From Nansenia antarctica (lineage: Eukaryota; Chordata; Actinopteri; Argentiniformes; Microstomatidae): a DNA stretch of 64,000 nucleotides. The stretch lies in the NCBI GenBank assembly GCA_963989245.1, contig OZ022346.1, positions 49,812,443-49,876,442 of the forward strand, in the 5' to 3' direction. Below the pieces are notes generated by a model. It was not told the origin of the DNA and made no database searches. It worked only from the letters and a program-made list of their open reading frames with translations. Shown piece by piece: positions 9,141-18,610 of the stretch. Numbering within the stretch: position 1 is the stretch's first letter; the number at the start of each line of letters is the position of its first letter. The position numbers and the translations under genes were made by a program.

Positions 9141-11300
9141 TAGCCCAGCTGCTGGGCCTCCGTAGGGGTTCACCACTCCTGGAGCCGGTGTAGCAGGGGG
9201 CCTATATCTTCCTTTTTGTTTCCCCCCTGCGCCCCCCTGGTTCTTCTTCCAGCAGGTACGGGCTAAGTGTCCATCCTGGCCGCATTGGAAACATGGTCCT
9301 AACATCTTCTTCCCGGCTGCGGTCCATCCCTCTTGTGGTGGTCCTTGGCCAGGCTGGTTGTATGGCTGGTACGGAACCACTTGCACCCCTGGTGGCCCCT
9401 GTGGGTATGGATACCCCCCTTGTGGCCCCTGTGGGTATGACTGGGGAGGGACAGTTTGCAGTTGCTGTGGCTGAGATGGGACCTGCAGGGCTATGGTCTG
9501 CACTCTCTCTCTGGTTTTCTTGCCTTCAGTCAATTGTACTTGAGTTAGTTTTCTGAGTGAGTCTTCGTCTTGTGCCTTCTGTATCTGAATCTTCTTTCTA
9601 AATAATTCTACTTGGTGTGCTACGTTGTCTATATAAACAGCCTTGTTCATGTGTCGTAGCCCCACCACTTCTGCTAACTTGTTCTTAACTGGGGTAGGGA
9701 GACCTTGTTGAATCTTTTCCCTGATTATGGCTTTTTCTAACGGGTTATCTTCGGCATCCTTCCCTGTCACACTTCTCCATTGAGAGTGCACACGGGCTAC
9801 AAAACCCCTGGGATTCTCATCTTCTCCCAGTGGCATCACGATGATATTGTCTGGGTGAATGTGAGTAGGGTATGTCTCTCTGATTGCCTTCCACAGCCTG
9901 CCTCTGTTTGCTGCGAAGAGCTCTGGGTCATAAACTGATGTACCGATATATTTATGAAGTCCTGCCTTCGTCAATATTTCCTGCATGGTGTCCAATCCTG
10001 TAATAAAGGCTAAGAGTCTTTTCAGGTCTCCCATCGCGGCCTGCGTCCCTGTCAGTCTCACGTCCATCTCGTTAGTCCAAGGGTGACCCCCATCTTCTAG
10101 GACTGGGAGTTTTTCGATCACTTCAGACAGATCTGTATGACCCCAAGGACGATATTCTATCTTGTTATCTCGAAACAGCACCGGGAAGATCCCCTGAATT
10201 TCCTCTTCCTCCGATGCCTTCCCTCTTGGTCTAAGGCCATAATTGCTTACTAGTGGCTTCGTTCTTTCGTCCCGCCTTGGTGTCGCTGTAGACCTTGGGA
10301 GGTTCGGCTGGGATGTATGATGTGATGTCACTTGAGCTACCTGTTCTAACAGTTCCTCTATCTGTCGTATACAACTTTCCTCCTCTCTTAGGCTTCTCTC
10401 TTGGAGTTTTCTTGCCCTCTTTCTTAACTCCTCCTTATCCTTTTTCACCCTTTCTTCCTCCTCTTCCTCCGACATCTTCTTCTTTTGCTTTAAGCTCTCT
10501 TTCTTCTTCTCTATCTTCAGAGACTCCTGCTCATCTTCAGAACCACTTTCTTCTTTTCCCTTTTTATAGCGTCTTGTCCTTCCCTGTTTTTCGGCCCTGG
10601 CTATTAGTTTTCTGATCTGAGCACTGTAACCTCCCTGTGCATTGCTGTCAGCACCGGAACATTCGCCTTCACCTCCACTGCCATCTTCACTGTCATCTGT
10701 CTTGTTCTCTGGTTCGAAATCCACGGTCACTTTCGCTCTTCCCCTCTCTAGTACATTATCACCCTCATCTTTGATAGTGAAGGCTCCGTTCGTACTTAGG
10801 ACGGGGACCTGAGGGTAGATCCGCTGAGAATTGTCCTCCAGTATCTTGGCATAGGGAGGAGGACTGGAGATTGGAGCTGTGTGTGAGAATGGAATGTTCA
10901 CTTTCTCTTCCGTTGCTTTGGCCAATTCATCTCTTTTTTCTGGATCCATGTGAGCTGTTTTCTCATTCCAAGCTAATGCTACTTTCTGCCCCTCTACCTT
11001 GAAGAGGTCTAAAATAGCTAACTCTAACCTGCGTTTCTCTGATCTAATCTTTCCTTTTTGATGCGCCTTATGTGCATTGATAAGTATCTCCAATGTTGCA
11101 ATTAATTGTAAGTCAAAGGTGCCCTCTTCTGGCCATGGTTGTTCAATGTCTGCCCAACGAATATTCCATTTCGTTGACATTTTGCTAATCTCCTTAACAA
11201 GAGGATTCATTTTTTCCACTATAGCCACAGGGGATGAATTTGCTAATATTCCCTTATCTGTATTAACAGCCCTCACAATTTTACTGGGTTTGGCTCCCAT
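9138..11300 (-). CDS. gag: retroviral Gag polyprotein, full length
   Basis: 720 residues from ATG. Gly2 within MGAKPSK suits N-myristoylation and membrane targeting of matrix. A PPPY late-budding motif (SPPPYAK) lies near residue 148. Residues about 245-315 are a highly charged Glu/Lys-rich helix, likely coiled coil. The capsid-like region follows (about 370-590), then a Pro/Gln/Gly-rich segment with repeated PQGPQGGYP-type units (about 610-660), and one CCHC zinc knuckle (CFQCGQDGHLARTC, about 670-684) for RNA packaging. It ends at TAG immediately followed by GGG in the pro frame. Longer than most gammaretroviral Gags because of the charged segment. No internal stop, consistent with a young insertion. 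Confidence 0.93.
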   Translation of the reverse strand: MGAKPSKIVRAVNTDKGILANSSPVAIVEKMNPLVKEISKMSTKWNIRWADIEQPWPEEGTFDLQLIATLEILINAHKAHQKGKIRSEKRRLELAILDLFKVEGQKVALAWNEKTAHMDPEKRDELAKATEEKVNIPFSHTAPISSPPPYAKILEDNSQRIYPQVPVLSTNGAFTIKDEGDNVLERGRAKVTVDFEPENKTDDSEDGSGGEGECSGADSNAQGGYSAQIRKLIARAEKQGRTRRYKKGKEESGSEDEQESLKIEKKKESLKQKKKMSEEEEEERVKKDKEELRKRARKLQERSLREEESCIRQIEELLEQVAQVTSHHTSQPNLPRSTATPRRDERTKPLVSNYGLRPRGKASEEEEIQGIFPVLFRDNKIEYRPWGHTDLSEVIEKLPVLEDGGHPWTNEMDVRLTGTQAAMGDLKRLLAFITGLDTMQEILTKAGLHKYIGTSVYDPELFAANRGRLWKAIRETYPTHIHPDNIIVMPLGEDENPRGFVARVHSQWRSVTGKDAEDNPLEKAIIREKIQQGLPTPVKNKLAEVVGLRHMNKAVYIDNVAHQVELFRKKIQIQKAQDEDSLRKLTQVQLTEGKKTRERVQTIALQVPSQPQQLQTVPPQSYPQGPQGGYPYPQGPPGVQVVPYQPYNQPGQGPPQEGWTAAGKKMLGPCFQCGQDGHLARTCWKKNQGGAGGKQKGRYRPPATPAPGVVNPYGGPAAGL

Positions 11301-13220
11301 GTCTGAAATATTTATACTGCTTAATATGCTGAAAATATGCTATAAGGTGTACTTTTCTTACAACCCACCTTCTGTTGCCGTATCTGCTAAACAGATGCTA
11401 GTCCAACTTTTAACTGCGTCAACTGTCTACACAGAACATTACAATTCAGAACAACGGATTTTTTCAGTGGTATTGTGTATTATTGACTTAAATGTAATCT
11501 ATGTGTGTGTGTGTTTTAATTTAAATTTAATTAAAATTTTAATTCAATTTAATTTAAATTATTTAAATAATTATAACCAATTAATCACCAATAATCAATT
11601 ATCACTATTAATTAATATTAATTAATTATTAACAATCATAACTAAATAATCATTCAATTTAAATTTAAATTCAATTTAATTTTAATTCAATTCAATTTAA
11701 ATTTAGTTTAGTTTTAATCTAAATGTTTTTCCCTTATTGTGTATGAATGTGTATCACTTAATTGCTCAATCAATACTAATTATAGTTCAGGTCAACTTTA
11801 ATTATTAAACTACAAAGGCTGTTCAACACAATTTATCAAATTACAAAGGCAGGTCACGCTCTAAGTCTTTCTGATCCACAAACCCTTGATTGATCAATCC
11901 TCAGATAGAAACTGTTCTGCTATTCTTTAATCAAAAACTGTGAAAAAGAACTTAACTTGAAATAAAAAGATGTAAAACACGAATAATGACAACAACCTGT
12001 AAAGAAATCGATTTATTTTGGAAGGAATAAAATGATTAATTATTAATTACAATCTGTAAAGAAATCGACTTGTTATTTGAAAGGAATGCATAATTAATTA
12101 GACTTAGTCATTGACACTTCATTGATGTAACCCTGTGAAAGAAAACGTTATCATTGGACTATTACAATCTGTCCACTAGATAATAAACATTATGTTCCAA
12201 CATCTTATGTTCAAACAACAAGTAACCGACTTGTCTTATCGTGTTCCGTCCACTAGATGGCAGCAAGTTCCTTCCATAGATCTGATAGGTTCAAATGGAA
12301 TCTGATTCTGTAAGCAACCGAAAATGTCTTATCGATTGCTTCAGACCACCCTGCCGTGATCTTCAAGTCGCAACCTATTATTTTCTACAATCCATAAACA
12401 ACCCAACCGTCAAGCGAAAAGAATGAACGATTAGTTAGAATTATTCATTATATAATCATATACATTGATTTAAAACCTGTGGAGTAATGGTTTTCATTAG
12501 ACAGTTGAATTATCCATAGACCGTAAAAAACAATAGGCTGTGAAAGTAATAGGTTGTCAAGGGGCTAACTCTCTTGGTGTAGTGGTTGCGCGGCCGGTTG
12601 GTATGCGGGAGATCGGTGAAAGGCAAGAAAGCAAAATGGAGGAAAAAAGAATCCGTCTCCAGTCTCTGCTGGGCTACGCCCCTCTCCGCGCATGCGCCCG
12701 CTTTTCACCAGACTTGCGAATGAAACTCAACAAATATCCCCAAACTACTTTAAAATACCCCAACGATCAACCCACTTTATCTCTAATTTTATAAATACTA
12801 CAATCTATGTGTAATGGATTCAACCTTATCTTTTATGCAACAATCAAATTCAGGTTCCCTTTGTAGTAGAAAGGATTTTCAACTCCGTGTGTGCATGTGT
12901 GCTTTTGCAGCCTTTTTTTCTCTGAAATGAGACACACAGAAAGGGAGGGGATGGGCTCTACCCCACGGGTTTTCCTTGAAAAACCACGGTCTTTTTCACA
13001 ACTTTTGTTTTCACAAACAGAGCACATTCACGACTCCGCAATATCAAGATTATCTTTCAATGTAGTTAAACGTATTATTTACCAAATGTTTCACTCTAAT
13101 ATTCTCTAATGCCTTTTTTTCCACAGCCTCTGTCTTAAGAGGGACTTGAGCGCCTGCAGGCATAAGGCTCGGACGGCACTAAAGTAATTAGCTCCGCTCC
13201 TCACAATGGTCCTTTTGTCT

Positions 13221-13324
13221 TATCAAACAGGAATTCTCATTCCTTTTACATACAATAACACAATTATCAGCTTATCAAACAGGAATTCTCATTCCTTTTA
13301 CATACAATAACACAATTATCAGCT
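13221..13324. repeat. 52-bp tandem duplication in the proviral leader
   Basis: TATCAAACAGGAATTCTCAT begins both copies, at 13221 and 13273; the copies look identical, so the duplication is recent or arose during reverse transcription. Confidence 0.85.
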
Positions 13325-13625
13325 TCTCGCTAATCTTAACCAATATTGCCGACCCATTAACAAAACGTCTTCCGTTAATTTCCTGTCGACAGCGCATTCG
13401 CAAAACGCGCACTGAAGCAATTCATCCTTTGCTCCACCACACACACGATACTTCTACAATATCGTACAATTACACATTTATGTACAAATACAGATTTCTA
13501 AATCCGGCTCTTTAAATTCAATCCAATTGTAATTATCTTATATTTCTAACAGATACTCAACACAAATCTAAATTCTTTTGTTTATTGCTTAAGACCATTT
13601 AATTACATCAAAGCTGGAAGTCTGA

Positions 13626-13770
13626 CAGAGAGAGAGAGGGACAGAGAGAGAGAGAGAGAAAGAGAGCAGAGAAAGGGGGAGCAGAGAAAGGGGGGGAAGC
13701 AGAAGTCAATGGGTTACAGGCACAGAGGGAGAGACAGAGAGAGAGCAGAGAGAGGGCAGAGAGAGGGGGG
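13626..13770. repeat. GA-rich simple repeat in the leader
   Basis: Mostly (AG)n with G runs on the plus strand; it is a pyrimidine tract on the viral sense strand, just downstream of the splice donor. Confidence 0.8.
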
Positions 13771-13783
13771 GAATTGGCTACTT

Positions 13784-13790
13784 ACCTCCA
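13784..13790 (-). promoter_or_regulatory. major splice donor of the provirus
   Basis: Minus-strand TGGAG/GTAAGTAG with the cut after 13786, about 95 bases inside the end of the 5' LTR. A near-consensus donor at the position expected for making the spliced env message. Confidence 0.65.
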
Positions 13791-13861
13791 GGCGCTGAGA
13801 GAAGTTGAAGAGATGCAAAAATTGACGGTCACTATAATTACTTATAAGCTATTAATTTACT

Positions 13862-13879
13862 CGTGGACTAGGCTCGCCA
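13862..13879 (-). promoter_or_regulatory. probable primer-binding site
   Basis: Minus-strand TGGCGAGCC starts three bases after the end of the 5' LTR; TGG pairs with a tRNA CCA end. The first nine bases would fit a tRNA ending GGCUCGCCA, as remembered for an arginine tRNA; the following bases fit less well. Position is firm, tRNA identity is tentative. Confidence 0.5.
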
Positions 13880-13882
13880 TTA

Positions 13883-14400
13883 TTTCGTATATATTGGTAT
13901 CTGTTACTGCTAAAAATGAAGAAGAGTTCTTGAGCAAATTTAAGAATGTTTATTCAAAAAAGCAGGTTACACAGCATGGCCCCTCAATGGAGCTGATGGT
14001 CCGAATCGGTCACAGGATGAAGTCAAAGATATGGATATGAAGGAAAAGAGAGAGAGCCCATCTGTGTAGAGGATTTTATACCCTGTCACTGTCACTGTCG
14101 CTGAGCCAATCAAAACAGAGTCCACGTCATTTTAATTTGGTTGAATACAAAGTATACCAGTGAGATCATAGTAGGTGAGGTCATTTTCTGTCCTGTAAAT
14201 AGGATGTTATTAATGCAATTCACCCTATGGTCTAATACAATTCTAATGCAATTTATGCTATGGGCGTCTTTCTGGCTCGGGCCCTAATGCAATTATATCT
14301 ACTCATGATGATATTACAGCCTCTGCACATGCATGTCAAAAGGCCATTGTGTGTATTAGAGGGCCATTGCTATGGTTACAGACCATGAAAATACACGACA
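13883..14400 (-). repeat. 5' LTR of the provirus
   Basis: Copy of 1580-2097, with the TATA box at 14074-14080 driving transcription toward lower coordinates. Apart from one base at 14383 it reads the same as the 3' LTR. Confidence 0.92.
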
Positions 14401-15260
14401 TTTGATTACCCATTTTTGATTAATTAAAGTGCACACAATGTTAGTAAAGGGAATTATTTTATCTAAATTGTCTCGTTAGAGCTTTATGATTACACAATTC
14501 GTGTTTATTACTTCTTGTATACTTTTAATTCAGTCTGTTGTATTGCGTTTCATCAAGGTCATTTAAATCCACGTCTCATCTGGTACTCTATCCTGTCTCA
14601 ATTTGTCAATCTTGTCACTCAAATCTGTTACGCTTTAACATTAACACAATTACCATGTCTGTTCAAATTCTTATCGTCCAACAACTGTCTTTTTTCGCTG
14701 TCTGTTTTCTTTCATTCTATTTCTCTACAGAATATACCCACATTACTTGACCTCTTATAAAACACTTTTCTTTAAATCACACCTTAATTTACATACTATA
14801 ACCACTTACGTGTTAATACCTTATTCATTTAACCATTTTAATCAACATTCTACTTCTGCATAGTTTCAAATCATGTGCTATAGTAACACAATACCTTATC
14901 TCTTACCTTACTGACTCAAGCATGATCTGCAGTTCACCTTGTCAAATACCTCAATATAAAATCTGTACTGTAACCCTGTCCACAGTATTACCATTACTTC
15001 TTTAAATAAAAACCCACGGAATGCCCAATTCCGTTCAATCAATTCTTCTATGAATTAATCAATACCCAGTTTCAGTATAACTTCCTCCAGAGTGACACCT
15101 AGCAGCTCTGTCCTTTATAACGTATTATCCTATATGTGAATTAATGACCTTCATGTGTTTTATCAACAGCAGTACTCAAACTTAGTTTAATATTAGTCTT
15201 TTATCTTTCAATTTAGTTATCATCCCCCATCATCACATCCACCCCCTTTTCTCCTTTTGA
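14401..15260 (-). other. 5' leader and possible LTR of the interrupted second retrovirus
   Basis: TTTG duplication at 14401-14404, then minus-strand ATG GGT at 14413-14408, the likely start of the gag continued at 1579. Further upstream a near-consensus donor (AAG/GTAAGAG) stands at about 14900-14910 and a TATAAAG at about 15114-15120. An AAAAGGGGG purine run followed by TGGATG lies near 15240. These fit a retroviral 5' end, but no second LTR copy is in the window to prove it. Confidence 0.4.
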
Positions 15261-15437
15261 GGAAAAAAATTACAGTTTTTTTTTGTACAGCTGGGAAGAT
15301 AGTCAATATGGTTATATCTCCCGGGAGACGCCAACAGTTTCGACCGTATCTGACCAGTCAGCATCCAGATGCACTAGATCACGTTAAAGCACCAGCCAAT
15401 GAAATAAGGTAAACACAATCCACAGACACACACACAG

Positions 15438-15497
<60 letters not shown>

Positions 15498-16600
15498 CCC
15501 CCCACACACACACACACACACACACAGCAAAGGATAGACAATGCAAGTCAACAAGAAATCTTTTACTGGCCCCCATAATAAAACACGACAGGAGATTCCG
15601 ACATAATCTCCTCCAAGGAAGTAAAACATCTCACCTAATCCTCAAACCCTTCAATACCGTAGTACACAATGTAATCTTACAATAAACATTAATTCTATTG
15701 AACAGAGAACTAAAACTGTCAGGCTTTAGAGGGGGGGGGGGGGGGGGGGACACGGTCACGTTTACGCATTGTAAGCAGTATTCGACCAACCATCTCTGTG
15801 TGTGCATTGGGACGCAGACAGGCGTTGATACCGACAGACAGGTCAGGTACAACAATGACAGGTGTAGCAGGCTACTATCCATCCATACAATAGAACGCAC
15901 ACACACACAACCTTGATATGATATTTTCCTCTTTATCTATTGCGCTGCCCCAATAAAGTGCCATACAGTTTGCCAGGAGGTTATGACACCAAAAAATCAA
16001 TTACGCACCAGACAAAACAATTTAGAGGGCCTTTATGAGGATGCACTGTCTGCCTTTGATGTGGGGAGTGGGACAAGCTAACGAGTTGTTTATTATGGGG
16101 AGCCTACACTACAGACAGGCAGCGATCGTTCTCCATCACTGCGCCCGATGGATGCATGCTGGAGTCGGATGCAAGGTCAACGCATGATGATGGACTGTAG
16201 TATATTTCTACTTAAAAACACACACATGCATGGACTGTATATAATGCCTCCTGACTGTGGGGCTAGGGCAAGGTATTTATGACCCTTTGCCAAAGTGTAT
16301 CTTAAAATGGTGGTTTATGACCTCCTGGCCTCTCCCCCCTTTTCACACCTCAAGCATCTATGTAGTGACTGTAATAGGATCATTGTTGTAGATATTTGCA
16401 TACGAAAGGACATACTGTAAAGGGGAGAGCACAGGGGCAGACCGGTCTCTTATTCACCCCAGCCCAGCTGACCAGACCAGACCAGGATCCAGCTGCTGAT
16501 ATCTGTGTACTTTTGTACTTTAAATAAATCGTCTTAAGCTCAGAATTGATTCTTTGATTCATAACCAACAAAGGAAATTAACCTCAGGACCCTTTACGGC
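15261..16600. other. unassigned sequence with microsatellite and poly-G run
   Basis: No coding exon was recognised on either strand. Holds a CA microsatellite (15423-15525) and a G run of about 19 (15731-15749). It lies where an intron of necap1 is expected. Confidence 0.5.
15423..15525. repeat. CA microsatellite
   Basis: Dinucleotide (CA)n with a C-run interruption. The open frames across it (Cys/Val repeats) are artefacts. Confidence 0.95.
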
Positions 16601-16620
16601 ATGATCGGTGTGGCTCTTAC

Positions 16621-16718
16621 CTGACGCCCCGGTTCGATGCTCGCGGGGGGATTCGGTAAACGTTGACGTCAGGTTTCACACTCAGGATCGACTCGTACTC
16701 CCCCTCGATGGTCGCCAT
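16621..16718 (-). CDS. necap1: NECAP endocytic adaptor, first coding exon
   Basis: 98-nt exon from ATG (16718) to a good donor (CAG/GTAAGAG). It encodes MATIEGEYESILSV and then KPDVNVYRIPPRASNRG, the highly conserved start of NECAP proteins, which bind the AP-2 alpha ear and clathrin-coat regulators through a PH-like fold. No further NECAP exon was found at lower coordinates, where the next 16 kb is mostly retroviral, so intron 1 either holds the proviruses or the gene is cut. Location beside aicda resembles the mammalian arrangement, where NECAP1 and AICDA lie on the same chromosome arm. NECAP1 versus NECAP2 is not certain from 32 residues. Confidence 0.85.
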
Positions 16719-17227
16719 CTTGACTCTAATTCACCGAATCGTGTCGGTGCATTTGTGGTGTCTGTGCGGTAACCGGGGACGTGAGCGTAATATACAGTGT
16801 ATTTGCGCAGGATGTTCTCATCCATCCACGGTTGCTCATCAAATCCCCCCTTACTTGGATGCTGATATGAGTTAGTTAACCCTCTCTAAAACCCTATAGA
16901 ATCGATTCACCATAATAAATGGCATTCCGTTGAATAGGAAAATGACACAAAAGCATAAGAAACGTTTTTTATGACATTTTTTATGACAATAACAACATAT
17001 GCTATTACATTAACGCATTTAATGCTTAGAGGATATTTTAAAAAAGAAGAAGTTTCATTGACATACAATACAGTATTTAAATGCACAATTTGAGGAGCAG
17101 TAACCTCCTTATCTCAGTTAATTTTCTTATTCATTATTACAATGATGGCTCAAAATTGTCCTTTCACTATAATGACAGCACCAGTAGGAGGATGAGGAGG
17201 AGGAGGAGGGGAAGGATGAGAAGGAGG

Positions 17228-17293
17228 GGATATGGTTCATCGTCCAAGAAGAGAAGGAGGGGATATGGTTCATAGTCCAAGAAGCGCAAAAGC
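17228..17293. repeat. 33-bp tandem duplication across the aicda stop codon
   Basis: GGATATGGTTCATNGTCCAA recurs with 33-bp spacing (17231 and 17264). The copy at higher coordinates carries the real LLGL-stop; the other lies in the 3' untranslated side. Confidence 0.75.
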
Positions 17294-17320
17294 ATCTCTC
17301 CAATCTTCTGCATCACTAGG
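17270..17320 (-). CDS. aicda: AID, last exon (exon 5)
   Basis: 51 nt after acceptor TTACAG: encodes PSDAEDWRDAFALLGL and a TGA stop. The RDAF-LGL ending is the conserved nuclear export signal of activation-induced cytidine deaminase, which keeps the enzyme mostly cytoplasmic. Confidence 0.9.
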   Translation of the reverse strand, partial: PSDAEDWRDAFALLGL

Positions 17321-17368
17321 CTGTAAGAAGAGAACAGGGGAACAGTTATAACTGAATCTAACACTCAG

Positions 17369-17391
17369 GTGTGTGTGTGTGTGTGTGTACG

Positions 17392-17436
<45 letters not shown>

Positions 17437-17460
17437 CTACGTGCGTGCATCCATGTGTGT
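17369..17460. repeat. GT microsatellite in aicda intron 4
   Basis: (GT)n with short interruptions, directly beside the exon 4 donor. Confidence 0.9.
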
Positions 17461-17472
17461 GTGGAGCTTTAC

Positions 17473-17588
17473 CTGGAGGATACGGTTCAGTTTCCTGGCC
17501 AGGCGAACAGAGTTCTGTTGTAGCCCGTCCCAGGCCTTAAACCCTCTCGCCCTCCGAGCTACAAAAGTTTGCCAGCAGTAGAAATAGT
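17473..17588 (-). CDS. aicda: AID, exon 4
   Basis: 116 nt, the same length I recall for mammalian AICDA exon 4, bounded by CTTCAG and CAG/GTAAAG. Encodes DYFYCWQTFV and, after a basic stretch, FKAWDGLQQNSVRLARKLNR, the C-terminal helical part of the deaminase. Reading phase joins exons 3 and 5 exactly. Confidence 0.92.
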
Positions 17589-17639
17589 CTGAAGGAGTAA
17601 GACCAGGGTTAGGGTTATGAGTTATGTATATAATAATAT

Positions 17640-18590
17640 CTATACAAGCAGGGTTCGAGTTATGTGGGAGCCAATGGGAGCTGAGCTGAAAGCAGTAAAA
17701 TCATACATCTGTGGGGGTCGCTAATAACACATTACCACAACCATTATTTGATCATAAATGTCAATGTAATGAGTATTATTTATATTTATTTATATGATGA
17801 ATATTCTAAAATAAACACGTTTTCCAAAAGAACTACGCGCACCAGCATTAATCTCCTGTGAACGACAGTATGCCTTTGACTGCCTGCACTTTACCACCAA
17901 GACACTATGGGGCGCAGTAGAATATTGTGCAACAGCAGAATATGATCGTTGAGAGCTTGCGAACGTGATTATTGAGAAGGAAACATTCAGTAGCTAGCTA
18001 TCATGCCGCCCAAAAAAGGCCACTGCTGCCGACCGAGTCGACAAGCCTGGAAAGTTTCGGGTTTTCATCCAAGAAACCAAACTTGAATTCAGCTGCACCT
18101 TCCGAAGAAAGTAGCAGAACTCACCTCCAGTATGTATAAGGAGCTAGTTAGCTAGCTAGTTCGTTCAGGGCAGCCTATACTGTCTAAAGAAAGGATACAT
18201 ATATTATATTATACAAAACTGAATCCAATTATGAAATTTTATGAGATGAATAACCCTAACATGTAAATACTGATACTCACAGACAAATATATCCCAATCT
18301 ATCCTTCTATCTATCTATAAATAAATCCACTGTCATAAATCTATCTATCCCAATCTATCCTTTTCAAACGAAAACACTGGTGCATCAACTGCCTACAATG
18401 TAAAGTGCGTTCGTAAATTTGCTCTGAGAACGCCGGAGCGCACACTGGGTCAACGTCATAAAGGGACCAAGTCATTTGATTGGACAATAGGCATTCCATG
18501 AGAGCTGATCAGATTCCAAAGCGATTTTACGAACGCAGCCAATGCAAACTGTAAATAGAGCATCTAGGTTGCTAGGCAACGAATATGTGC
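17640..18590. other. intronic sequence of aicda with a possible short inverted-repeat element
   Basis: No exon seen. A pair of inverted ends (GTGCGTTCGTAAA at about 18403 and its complement near 18520-18534) bounds about 135 bp and looks like a MITE, without a convincing target duplication. Confidence 0.4.
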
Positions 18591-18610
18591 ATTATCTAAA
18601 ATAACCGATA

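Larger units (their letters stand above)
11301..13861 (-). other. proviral 5' leader, unusually long (about 2.56 kb), non-coding
   Basis: Between the primer-binding region and gag there is no long frame. Visible parts: an extremely AT-rich stretch at 11510-11720 built from AATTTAAATT-type words; a 52-bp perfect tandem duplication (13221-13272 and 13273-13324); a GA-rich purine tract 13626-13770; and the splice donor at 13786. Packaging signals are expected here but were not identified. Confidence 0.7.
1580..14400 (-). mobile_element. nearly intact class I endogenous retrovirus (gamma/epsilon-like provirus)
   Basis: Complete provirus in minus orientation: 5' LTR 13883-14400, primer-binding region about 13862-13879, splice donor at 13786, a long leader, gag, pro, pol, env, polypurine tract 2098-2109, 3' LTR 1580-2097. 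The LTRs are each 518 bp and I found one difference (2080 versus 14383), so integration was recent. Flanking TTTG is duplicated. Gag, pro and pol share one frame with intervening stops; env overlaps the end of pol in another frame. RT type (YMDD), a CX6CC transmembrane Env and stop-codon read-through place it in the gamma/epsilon-like (ERV1, class I) group. It sits in the 5' end of another retrovirus's gag, on the low-coordinate (downstream) side of necap1 exon 1 and in the same orientation, so probably within necap1 intron 1. Confidence 0.93.

Noticed and set aside
15379..15629. Cys/Val-repeat frames
   Set aside because: Readings of a CA/GT microsatellite.
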